Below are positions 20,542 through 28,826 of a stretch of DNA of 64,000 nucleotides, piece after piece. The DNA is from Methanogenium cariaci JCM 10550. GTDB taxonomy: Archaea > Halobacteriota > Methanomicrobia > Methanomicrobiales > Methanomicrobiaceae. Under the pieces are notes generated by a model. The model made no database searches. It was not told where the DNA came from and saw nothing but the letters and a program-made list of their open reading frames with translations. The translations under genes and the position numbers were made by a program. How positions within the stretch are numbered: the first letter of the stretch is position 1; each line of letters begins with the position of its first letter. The stretch covers positions 1 to 64,000 of the forward strand of contig NZ_BBBG01000007.1 of the NCBI RefSeq assembly GCF_001315945.1, read 5' to 3'.

Positions 20542-20832
20542 ATGCCATACGACTGGCTAACCCTCCTATACCCTGCTGAATGGTGCTTCCGGTTCTTCAT
20601 CGCCTCGATTCTCATTCTCATTGTCTCACACTTATCTACCCCCCCGATATCTCAGATTGGATACTGGACAATGCCAGCTGCTGCAATCGGTGCATTCCTA
20701 CTCCAGCTAAGGTTCTGTACTTGTTTACAACCGGTAGAATGCCAGAAAGTGAATGAAGAACGGGATTTCGTTGTAGAGGAGAACCAATTTAGGTTCTCCC
20801 ATAATACTCAAAACAGATTAAAGGAATTCTGA
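20542..20832 (+). CDS. Small membrane protein, 'MPYDW' type, copy 1
   Basis: 96 aa from ATG 20542 (upstream in-frame codons to 20503 are less likely). MPYDWLTLLYPAEWCFRFF is followed by two hydrophobic segments (IASILILIVSHL and WTMPAAAIGAFLLQ) and a polar tail of about 40 residues. A second, damaged copy starts at 23281 with MPYDWPALLYPDEWCF. The shared opening and spacing to the membrane segments show common origin. Family not recognised. A strong hairpin lies 10 bp after the stop. Confidence 0.6.
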   Translation: MPYDWLTLLYPAEWCFRFFIASILILIVSHLSTPPISQIGYWTMPAAAIGAFLLQLRFCTCLQPVECQKVNEERDFVVEENQFRFSHNTQNRLKEF

Positions 20833-20842
20833 ATATTTATAT

Positions 20843-20882
20843 GAAATTCTACCCTGTCTCTTATGAGATAGGATAGAATTCC
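20843..20882. terminator. Long inverted repeat after the small membrane protein gene
   Basis: Arms 20843-20860 and 20865-20882 pair over 18 positions (15 Watson-Crick, one wobble, two mismatches) around a TTAT loop. It begins 10 bp past the stop codon. A transcript-end structure or a small RNA stem is likely; no T-run follows, so simple intrinsic termination is not proven. Confidence 0.55.
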
Positions 20883-21402
20883 AGTGATAATTATTACTAA
20901 AAGCCCTGTGAACCCGTAAATATGCACTATCACGTAAGTCTCCTGTTAATACGACTTTGACGGTAGTCACCGTGATCATTATGATAACTCTTAAATGTGA
21001 CAGAACATAATATATTTTGTCGAAATTATTTGTTCTATCAATAATGGGTGCACTCGTTGCACCTGCTGTTGGTTTTTGTTATCTAATTCTTTTAATTACC
21101 TCCTTATACAATATCTATTGTTTTTTCAGACGAATAATTCTTCTTTACCGTTCCTGTTTCGGGGGGGAATGTGGGTAACCTTACACGATAAACCATACTT
21201 ATTACGCACCACATAATTCTCCTCCTTTTCACCTCCGGTATTTAGATACTATACACCCCCCCGGTAAATAAAGGCAAGTCAGAATTAATGAAAGTGGGAT
21301 CATAGTGACTTCATGTGGGTAAGTTAAAATTTAATCGCCAACATAACCCCCTCTTAAACACTTTCGGAATAATTATCATTCCTCTTTCATAACAAGACGT
21401 CT
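20883..21402. other. Gene-free AT-rich stretch, 520 bp
   Basis: No supported reading frame. AT-rich, with a G7 tract at 21161 and a C7 tract at 21256. It may hold promoters for the flanking DUF2513 gene, but no box could be assigned with confidence. Confidence 0.5.
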
Positions 21403-21759
21403 ATGCAACGCAACTATGATCTCATTCGAGAAATTCTATTAGAAATAGAGAGCCGCCGGGATCTTCCCTTTACTCAGCTTTATCTTCAAGATGACAGCAA
21501 CAAGGATGAAGTTAGTTATCAGGTGAAAATAATGGCTGATGAAGGATTGATTGATGCTTCTTGTGACCGTACTTATGGACCATCCTATACCTATATTTAT
21601 GTAATAAAAGACCTGACACCAAAGGGCCATGACTTCATTGATAACTGCCGCGATGACGGTATTTGGAAGAAAGTTAAGGCTGAACTTGGAAATAAAATCT
21701 CATCTGTTCCCTTCGATATTATCACAGCACTTCTTATCAAGTATGCTATGGGCGTTTAA
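21403..21759 (+). CDS. DUF2513-like protein
   Basis: 118 aa beginning MQRNYDLIREILLEIESRRD, followed by YQVKIMADEGLIDASC and LTPKGHDFIDNCRDDGIWKK. This is the layout of DUF2513, a winged-helix-like family found mainly in phages and mobile elements. Function unknown; a DNA-binding role is inferred from the fold. No frame break. It faces the FRG-domain gene across 128 bp. Confidence 0.75.
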   Translation: MQRNYDLIREILLEIESRRDLPFTQLYLQDDSNKDEVSYQVKIMADEGLIDASCDRTYGPSYTYIYVIKDLTPKGHDFIDNCRDDGIWKKVKAELGNKISSVPFDIITALLIKYAMGV

Positions 21760-21887
21760 TTAGAGAGTGAGAACGGGTTGAGTAAAGGTATTATTCACCC
21801 TTCTTCAACCTCCATGTTTAGTTATCCTAGTGAGAGTATTTTATGGTATTTAGACCAGCAGGATATCATAAAATAATTAGATTTGAA

Positions 21888-23024
21888 TTACTTGTGTGCC
21901 AAATCTTCCAATTTTTTCTTCCCCCCCTTTAATTGCGATAAAAGGAAGGCAGCGTATGGATTGTCTTTTCTTATTGCAAGTGAACGGCTCAGATCATTTA
22001 TTGCATCATCAAACTGACGCATTTCAGTATATGCCTTCGCACGTAAGATAAGGGCAGTAGCACTATCAGGTTCAATATCAATAATCCGATCGCATATCTC
22101 AATTACACCCTGATAATCTTCTAAGCAATCTTTTATATTGGCACAATAAATGAGAGCTTCGTATGAAATAGGATTTATTTTTAGGGCTCTCTCCACATAT
22201 TCCAGTATTTCTTCTAAACTCGATTGCTCAGTGACATACATTGATTTTGCTTTATTCATCTGTTCCAAATATTCTTTGGAGTAGTATGGTTTTTCACAGC
22301 TATTTTCTGATGCAAAGCCTACCATGTCATTAAAAAGAGTTAATCCACTGATATCATGCAAATCCCGTAATTCAAATAATATTTTGGATTTTTGATCTGC
22401 ACTAATTCTAACCTTTTCTATCGATTCATCGATTATTTCAGGTTTTCCAAAAATGAATAACGAATGCTGTTTAGGGATTCTATTATTCAAATCTGAAGGT
22501 TCCCACACCCAAAGAAAATCCCCCCCCATTTCTTCCAAATATTTTTTAAATTTCCACCCAGAATTATCGCCATTTATTGGTTTGAATTTTTCAGGTTCAG
22601 ATGTATTAATGATATGTACAACACCGTCATTATCCGGATCATTTATAGATGCAAAATAAAGTGCAACCAAAGAAGAATACGTGAAATCGATTAATGCAGT
22701 TGCAGCACCATTATGCTGGAGTTCTGCCAAAAGCTCAAGGTCTTCCAGAGGGATGTTTCCTTTCTTATCATACCCCTTAAGTTTTGCATTAGAAATCAAA
22801 TCACAGTTATAGTCATTGAATTTTTTCAGCGCATCTTCACCTAGTTGATTATAACCAAGTCTTCTTGCAGCTGTGGAACTAATAGGATGTGAAATATCGC
22901 CCTGACCTCGGAAGGCAAATTTTCCATATTCGCATATTGTTAATTCTGTTATCTTTTCGAGATATTCTGTAACATTTATTACAGCTTTAGACCATTCTGA
23001 AGACTCAATTTCCTGTTCGGTCAC
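21888..23024 (-). CDS. FRG-domain protein with C-terminal TPR repeats
   Basis: 378 aa. The name-giving FRG motif is in YGKFAFRGQGDISHPISST; ELQHNGAATALIDFTYSSL and YFASINDPDNDGVVHIINT complete the domain (about residues 15-200). From about residue 265 to the end are two or three TPR-like repeats (LEYVERALKINPISYEALIY, RAKAYTEMRQFDDAINDLSR). FRG proteins are common in phages, plasmids and defence islands, usually with unknown substrates. One C7 tract gives EEMGGDFLW and may add a Gly. On the element it is divergent from copy 2 of the small membrane protein. Confidence 0.82.
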   Translation of the reverse strand: MTEQEIESSEWSKAVINVTEYLEKITELTICEYGKFAFRGQGDISHPISSTAARRLGYNQLGEDALKKFNDYNCDLISNAKLKGYDKKGNIPLEDLELLAELQHNGAATALIDFTYSSLVALYFASINDPDNDGVVHIINTSEPEKFKPINGDNSGWKFKKYLEEMGGDFLWVWEPSDLNNRIPKQHSLFIFGKPEIIDESIEKVRISADQKSKILFELRDLHDISGLTLFNDMVGFASENSCEKPYYSKEYLEQMNKAKSMYVTEQSSLEEILEYVERALKINPISYEALIYCANIKDCLEDYQGVIEICDRIIDIEPDSATALILRAKAYTEMRQFDDAINDLSRSLAIRKDNPYAAFLLSQLKGGKKKLEDLAHK

Positions 23025-23280
23025 ATGATCACATCCACATTCTTACTGCACAAGGTTGAGTACAACATACAATAGAACTGACAAGCAAATGAATAGAACT
23101 GACAAGCAAATGAAAACTCCGTACCGGGTTCACTCCTTCAACCGGGCAAGTTTTTCGATATCATCGGCAACCTGTTCTTTCCAAATAATATTCACCTGCC
23201 AGTAGTGACAAAAACTCCACACACCCCCCCGTGGCAAATTAATGAGCATCCTTTTTGGTCATCTCCCTAAAAACAACATC

Positions 23281-23460
23281 ATGCCATACGACTGGCCCGC
23301 ACTTCTCTATCCTGATGAATGGTGTTTTTCGATTCTTCATCACGGCAGTGATTGTCCTTCTAATAACGGATTATCCTCTCCGTTTGACTTGGTTACATAT
23401 TGGATATTGGTTGCTGCAGCTCTGGTGGCCTTTATCCTTCAGGCGCAGGTCCCGTTATAA
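23281..23460 (+). pseudogene. Small membrane protein, 'MPYDW' type, damaged copy 2
   Basis: Starts MPYDWPALLYPDEWCF, like copy 1 at 20542. Read with T5 at about 23327 the frame is lost; with T4 it continues RFFITAVIVLLITDYPL and HIGYW, matching copy 1 (RFFIASILILIV, QIGYW). A second shift near 23405 is needed to reach AAALVAFILQAQ, the counterpart of AAAIGAFLLQ. Either a decayed duplicate or two base-call errors. About 60 aa if intact, without the polar tail of copy 1. Confidence 0.6.
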
Positions 23461-23654
23461 TTTGTAACCAGAAAGATATTGGAAAAATAAATCTTGATGG
23501 CCATCCACAGTGACCGGTCATGATCCCTTCTTCATACCCAGTTGCCATGTAACTTCCACACGGTTATTTCAGATATTGTATGGCCCCTACAGAGGTACTT
23601 TACAGTAAAAAGCAAAAAGTATCAACCATCTGACAATCATTTGACAAGCAACCT

Positions 23655-24568
23655 TCAAGTTTTATTCACATTTTTCTCAAGTAGCTCAATAGTTGATTTG
23701 TAACAGTAAAAATACAAAGAATGCCGTTCCAACTCCGATTGTAGAGTTTCAACTAACTTTTTACAGTCAATATTCTCATACAATTCTGGAAGTATCTCAT
23801 CAAACAAAATTCTCATAGTTGCTATTTCAGATAATTGATTATTTTCCGTGCCATACAATTCTATCATATCGACAGAATGTAAAATGAAAGACTCAATCAT
23901 TGATTTATTTAATTTCTGATCAAACTCATCAGGATGATCATTAAAATATCCTATCTCCTCTGGCCTCTGATTGATATATTTTAACAAAATGTCTGCACCA
24001 CCATATACTATATCTGCAAAACAGGCCCCCCCTACATCCTCAAATCTCTTTAATGCTTTAAATGCCCCCCCCGTGTTAGGTCTAAATCCATAAAATCACA
24101 TTCTTCAAGGTATGCATACTTTGGATCATCTTCGATATCCACTAAGGATTGCAATTCCTCCCAAAAATGTGATCTTGAGCATGCAGAAATGAACGATGAA
24201 TATTTCACAAGCGGTTCCAGACCAACCATAATATCCGCCGTGACTTTTTTATCCCACCCTCTTTGCATAAATAATTCACTGTATGATAACAAAGCTCCTG
24301 CAAGGGTCGGAGAATAATCCCTTCTTTCACTATTTTTGCAATTTCTTACAATTTCTGATTTTAGATACCCACTATTTTCAAGAATTTTCAGCCAATTTAC
24401 TGCGGATCTTTGTTTGATTTTTTCGCCGTCCACTTCAAGCTTTGTGCTCCAGACAGGTTTACCTGAGAGAACAATTTCAATCATTGCACGAGTCAATTTT
24501 TTCCTCATGGCAGGGGGGGTCACATCATGGAAGTTAGGATGTGGAATTTTAGGGAGTTTTGTTTCCAT
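23655..24568 (-). CDS. Winged-helix-like protein of unknown function, frameshifted
   Basis: About 303 aa once tracts at about 24065 and 24028 are corrected (joining LDLTRG to AFKALKRFEDVG and ADIVYGGADILLKYINQRP). The N-terminus has a probable winged helix (KKLTRAMIEIVLSGKPVWST, SAVNWLKILENSGYLKSEI, DYSPTLAG), and the C-terminal half is acidic and helical. It could be a regulator of the accessory genes. No catalytic motif recognised. Base composition is AT-rich like the FRG gene and unlike the chromosome. Confidence 0.6.
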
Positions 24569-24688
24569 TTATTTCACCTTCTCACGGCATATTAGCAATT
24601 TCACAAACAGCAATAATACTAGTAGCAAATATTCTAGTATTGTAGAAAATCCTATTGCTATATGTAACTTCATGAGATAATAAAATTT

Positions 24689-25066
24689 ATGCGAATGGTG
24701 ACAAAGAGCGGACAGGTCTACGAGCAAACCTGTATACACGTCCCTCTTGAAATGAAACAGCAGGCTAAGGAAGCTGGCATCAATATGGCAGAGACTTTCC
24801 GGAATGCCCTTGCAGCAGAGATCAAGAACAGAAATCACCCCCGCCCAGACCCAGCAAGATCAGAACGGGGGGGGAGCAGCCTCAGACAGAGGTGCAGTCT
24901 AATGTCTACATCTACCCATATGAAACCCGTGGACAATGCCAGGCCACGACTGATAAGCCGTGATGTCCTAGAGGCACTTGATCCGCTATACCGGGCAACG
25001 GCGAACGTGCTGATCAGGCGTGGTGAGTGGGCAATAATCGATGAGACAGAAGAGGCGGTCAGATGA
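24689..25066 (+). CDS. Ribbon-helix-helix/CcdA-like DNA-binding protein, C-terminus uncertain
   Basis: The N-terminus QVYEQTCIHVPLEMKQQAKE followed by AGINMAETFRNALAAEI is a beta strand plus two helices, as in CcdA-like antitoxins and plasmid copy-control repressors. The G7 tract at about 24867 leaves the C-terminus ambiguous: as read it ends LIRRGEWAIIDETEEAVR at 25066; one base fewer gives SNVYIYPYETRGQCQATTDK and an earlier stop. No toxin partner is obvious nearby. A partial second copy of the RGEW region lies near 29500. Confidence 0.5.
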   Translation: MRMVTKSGQVYEQTCIHVPLEMKQQAKEAGINMAETFRNALAAEIKNRNHPRPDPARSERGGSSLRQRCSLMSTSTHMKPVDNARPRLISRDVLEALDPLYRATANVLIRRGEWAIIDETEEAVR

Positions 25067-25151
25067 AAGTAGGGTATCAAATGACACCCCCCCGCAACAC
25101 TCTCCATTTTATTCCGTGTTCATATAACCTTATCCCTGCTGAGGCAATGGC

Positions 25152-25397
25152 GTGACCAGAACGGATGCAGGCCCATGCACCCCCCCCTCCGATGATGTGG
25201 TGACCAACTACAAAGGCGTGAAGATGACACGAGGGGGGGAAGCTAACCGTTTACGTGCAGCAGACCCAAATGGCCTAGACATTGTGCCTGTGGGGGGGAC
25301 ACCGCCAAAGGTTCCGTGCCGGGCCACCACCAAACCACCAGAACCGCCGGAAGGAGGGGGGGACGACCCAACCCCAGAAGATAATCACCCGTTGTGA
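25152..25397 (+). CDS. Small Pro/Gly-rich reading frame before the primase gene
   Basis: 81 aa from a GTG at 25152, rich in Pro, Gly and charged residues, no recognised domain. Its TGA overlaps the GTG start of the PrimPol gene (GTGA), the coupling seen for real genes in this element. Two or three G/C tracts make the internal frame unreliable. Low confidence. Confidence 0.3.
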   Translation: MTRTDAGPCTPPSDDVVTNYKGVKMTRGGEANRLRAADPNGLDIVPVGGTPPKVPCRATTKPPEPPEGGGDDPTPEDNHPL

Positions 25398-27500
25398 TTC
25401 CGCCGCAGCTGCACGGGTGCCGGTTCATCCTCTTGAAACCAAAGAGAAAGGAACCACTTGAATACTGGAAGGAACAGAACTACGCACATGACTCGCCCCG
25501 CCTTCTTCAGCACATCAGGCAGGGTGGTAATTATGGCGTGATGGTGACCGGTGATCTTTGCGTACTGGATGCTGACAATGTCCCCGCCCTCTATGACGAA
25601 CCCTTCTTTTCTGATCTGATTGAGAATTCCTTTATGGTCAGCACCGGGCGGCACCGATACCGGGAGCCCACATCTATTTCAGATGCCCGGACCTGCCACC
25701 AATAAAGACAGTCCTGAAAACAGCAACAGACAAAGACCTGGGTGACGTCCGCGGGCCTGACTCTATGACTTATGTCGTCGGCCCCGGTTCAATCCACCCG
25801 GACACCGGGAAGACCTACGAGATCACCAACGACGTGGCCCCCCCGTCACCGTGCCTCTGGAGAAGGTGCGGGCATTCATTGACCGGTACGACGTCAAGAA
25901 GAAGGCCAAGACAAAGCGGACCGCAGAGGCCCGCACCGACGCCCCCCCACAGAGGCACAATTCAGCGAATATATCGGAAAGTCTGGGATTGAAGGTAACG
26001 GACTTCCTGATGCCTGAAAACCCACAATACCGAGGAGATGAGATCATCGGGAACCATCCCATTCATGGAGGGGATACCGGCACCAACCTAAGCGTAAACC
26101 CCCCCCATAAGAATGAATGGAGGTGCTGGCACCACGAGAGTGGAGGCGGGCCACTGGAGGCCCTCGCTGTGGCAGACAGAATTATCGACTGTTCGGAAGC
26201 CGGACCCGGATGCCTGGAAGGACATTGGCCCGCGGTGTTCGATGCACTCGACCGCCGGGGGGGATACGGTCCACAGCGTGAGAAGATGAACCGGGAACGA
26301 AAGCAGCAGGCCACCGGGCCAAGAGGCCCCATCCCTGCACGTGCAACAGCCGAACCAGAACCAGAAGGGGCAGACCCCGAAGTCTTGGCAGAGGCGGAAC
26401 GGGTGCTCACTGAAGAGGATCCCCCCCTCGCCTACTTTCTGGAAGTGTTCCATACATCACACGTGGGTGATGATATTGTGGCCAAATGCTGCTATTTATG
26501 TGCTGCCTCTCGTGTGGTGGCGACCTCTAAGGGATTACATGTTCTTACTATCGGCCCTTCTGGGAAAGGGAAGAGCAGCACGTATGATACGGTTCTTGAG
26601 CAGATGCCCGACAGGTGTAAGGTTGAAGGTAGCCTTTCTGATAAGGCGCTGTTATATCACAACCACCCTGAAGGTTCAATCATTGTTCGTGATGACAAGG
26701 AGATGAGTGACGCATTGCAGGAATTGTTCAGGGGGTGCCACATCGGACATTAGGAAACCGTATAAGCACCATACGGTTTTGAACGGCAAACCAACAACCC
26801 ACATTTTTCCCGCTCGGTGTGTCTGGTGGTTGGCAGCAACCGAAGATACCACAGACGATCAGTTCCATAACCGGTGCTTACAGCCATACGTAGACGACAG
26901 CAAAGAGGCAGATCGGGCATTTACTGAACATTTTCTCAGGAGTCTGGCAGAGGGTGCCAAAAAAGATCCACGGTTCACCGTGTGCCGATACATGTGGGAA
27001 ATGATCTCTTCTGAGGTGCTACCAGTATGGGTGTGGTTCTCAGAAGCGATCAAATATGATACCGAATCAAACCGACGGAACACCACAATATTTGCGGACA
27101 TGATCCAAGCCGTCACCCGCATGAGATACAAACAAAGGAAGATTGATCCAGACCGCGGGATAGTTGCAAGCATGGATGACTACGCCACGGCATATGAAAT
27201 TTATTCGGCGCTGTTTGGTGATGAGGGTTCACAGGGAACACAGCTCACACCGGACGAGGCCCGCGTACTGGGTGCAATGTATAAGATGACAACAGACAGG
27301 GTGGAAAAAATCACATTAAATTCACTGGTGAGTAAAACCGGCATTACCACCGATAAAGTACGCCGGGCCATACACGGGAGGAAAGACAGGAACCACAACC
27401 CCGGACTTCTCAGTAAATGCCCTGCGCTAACATTTGAGAAGAAAAACACATCAATACCCGGAACAGATGGGGGGGTAACCCGTTCAACCACGAAAAATGA
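25394..27500 (+). CDS. Primase-polymerase/helicase replication protein, frameshifted
   Basis: About 700 aa. (1) AEP primase-polymerase domain: metal motif VMVTGDLCVLDADN, then after one lost G near 25650 STGRAPIPGAHIYFRCPD and VGPGSIHPDTGKTYEI, as in bifunctional primase/polymerases. (2) A zinc-finger-like HGGDTGTNLSVN..WRCWHHESGGGPLEA module related to CHC2-type primase fingers. (3) P-loop ATPase with GPSGKGKSSTYDT and acidic SIIVRDDKEMSDAL. (4) C-terminal winged helix (LNSLVSKTGITTDKVRRAI). Tracts near 25840, 26100, 26417, 26733 and 27471 shift or lengthen the frame; the end is GNPFNHEK at 27500. Replication initiator of the element by inference. Confidence 0.85.
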
Positions 27501-27946
27501 ATACACTTGACGAGAGAGCATATATTGCATGGAACAGCCATGGCGGCATTTCCCTTATACCGGACATCATAGAAAAATCCCTCGTTGCCCACATTGCCCG
27601 CACTTTTCCCACACTTTGCCCGCAAATGGGCAAAGCGATAATCGGCACGTATGGCGCTTCTTTTCCTAATCTAACCAATATAATAATAAATAATAATTAT
27701 AATAATAACACTTTGCCCAACAAGGAGATGGAGAGAGAAGACAAATACCAAAGGGAGATCTGCACCCGTCTCACTCCATCTCTCTCACAGTCTGGGAATG
27801 GGCAAAGCGAACCGGAGGGACACCAAAAAACAATGCCAACCCCCCCACAAAATCAGAACCGGGAGCCAATACAGGCACGCCCACTCGTGGGCAACGCAGG
27901 GAAAAGCCGGGGGGGACAGTGGGCAAAGCGACCACCGGCGAGGTAA
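27497..27946 (+). CDS. Uncertain reading frame overlapping the candidate origin
   Basis: Begins with an ATG overlapping the primase stop (ATGA): MNTLDERAYIAWNSHGGISL. The middle is an Asn-rich run produced by an AT-rich DNA tract, and the rest has no recognisable domain. The same DNA holds five GGGCAAAG/CTTTGCCC repeats, so the frame may be partly or wholly incidental. Only the first 30-50 residues look protein-like. Confidence 0.3.
   Translation: MNTLDERAYIAWNSHGGISLIPDIIEKSLVAHIARTFPTLCPQMGKAIIGTYGASFPNLTNIIINNNYNNNTLPNKEMEREDKYQREICTRLTPSLSQSGNGQSEPEGHQKTMPTPPQNQNREPIQARPLVGNAGKSRGGQWAKRPPAR
27614..27928. other. Candidate replication origin: iterons around an AT-rich tract
   Basis: The 8-mer CTTTGCCC or its complement GGGCAAAG occurs at 27614-27621, 27628-27635, 27711-27718, 27800-27807 and 27921-27928. 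The first two form a perfect 8-bp inverted repeat with a 6-nt spacer; the three forward copies extend to TGGGCAAAGCGA. Between copies two and three lies about 45 bp of almost pure A/T (27668-27710). Repeats plus an unwinding-type tract directly behind a replication initiator gene are the usual design of plasmid origins. Confidence 0.6.
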
Positions 27947-28598
27947 AACCATGAACCTTGAGATCCCGCCGGTGATGCTGCCCGCATGATAAACGGGAGA
28001 AGAGAGCGAAACACCGTTTGTCTTCTCGGGAAGTGTCCTGCACCTAATGAAGAGTGGGACACCCCTTCATTCACATGCAACTTTTAGAGAGGCACCCTCC
28101 CATAGCATGCTATGATTGTTCTCTATTTTTAAAATAATTGATTCAATTAAAAATATCAGAATCATTCAATTCCAATCAAAAATTTGTAGCCATTAAAATG
28201 AATCATATGTTCAGGTTCATCTGCAATCCAGACCGCCAGGCAGATCCACGGACCATGAACATCAACCCGTATGTATTTCACCGAGTGCCTACGGGACGTG
28301 CTCACCTTCGATGAGTAAAGCCTTACAGAATTATTTTTGAGGTGGTTGATATGACATGTGATTCTAACGCTATTCTATTGCCTCCCAGAGAAGTGAGCCT
28401 ATGATCCACATTTCGGACACCGTAAAAAAGGGACGAGGATTGATAAGCCCTATCCTCTTTATGTCTTTGAGGAATGCTACCCCCACGGCAATTTAACATT
28501 TACCGGGCACTGATGGGGGGGAGACTCAAGCCTTAAAACAGAAAGGGACAAATAATAATGACCAATAATTTACTATTACAGCCTCCTTCGGGCTGGCA
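27947..28598. other. Gene-free stretch, 652 bp
   Basis: No supported gene. It holds a perfect 14-bp palindrome (28101-28114), an AT-rich segment after it (28115-28170) and a G6 tract near 28514. It separates the replication half of the element from the degenerate region and restriction genes. Confidence 0.5.
28101..28114. promoter_or_regulatory. Perfect 14-bp palindrome, possible operator
   Basis: CATAGCATGCTATG, followed by an AT-rich segment. Perfect dyad symmetry of this length suits a dimeric DNA-binding protein such as the ribbon-helix-helix-like product of this element. No binding evidence. Confidence 0.4.
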
Positions 28599-28826
28599 GT
28601 GATAGTTGCGATAGTTTCTCCAGTCATCTATAGATGGATTTTTAAAACGAATTTTAAGAATAATTTAAAGAGGATTTTGAAGAAAATGAAAGCAAATATC
28701 GTTAAGACAGGGATACTTGAAATAGTCGAGAGTATTGCAATTAGAACAATGTTCAAATTAATTTTTGAACATTATGATGTGGCTGTTGGTTCATCCCAAC
28801 TATCCCTGCTAAAGAACGGCTCTTAA
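28599..28826 (+). CDS. Small basic hypothetical protein
   Basis: 75 aa, IVAIVSPVIYRWIFKTNF as a possible membrane segment followed by a Lys-rich helix (KNNLKRILKKMKANIVK). No family recognised and no clear ribosome binding site. May be real because A/T-rich composition with low stop density persists across it; low confidence. Confidence 0.3.
   Translation: MIVAIVSPVIYRWIFKTNFKNNLKRILKKMKANIVKTGILEIVESIAIRTMFKLIFEHYDVAVGSSQLSLLKNGS

Noticed and set aside
24569-24838. A hydrophobic 89-codon minus-strand frame
   Set aside because: Antisense to the ribbon-helix-helix-like gene and without a ribosome binding site or family resemblance.
24689-25397. A toxin-antitoxin pair
   Set aside because: The RHH-like protein resembles antitoxins, but the following Pro/Gly-rich frame has no toxin fold and is coupled to the primase gene instead.
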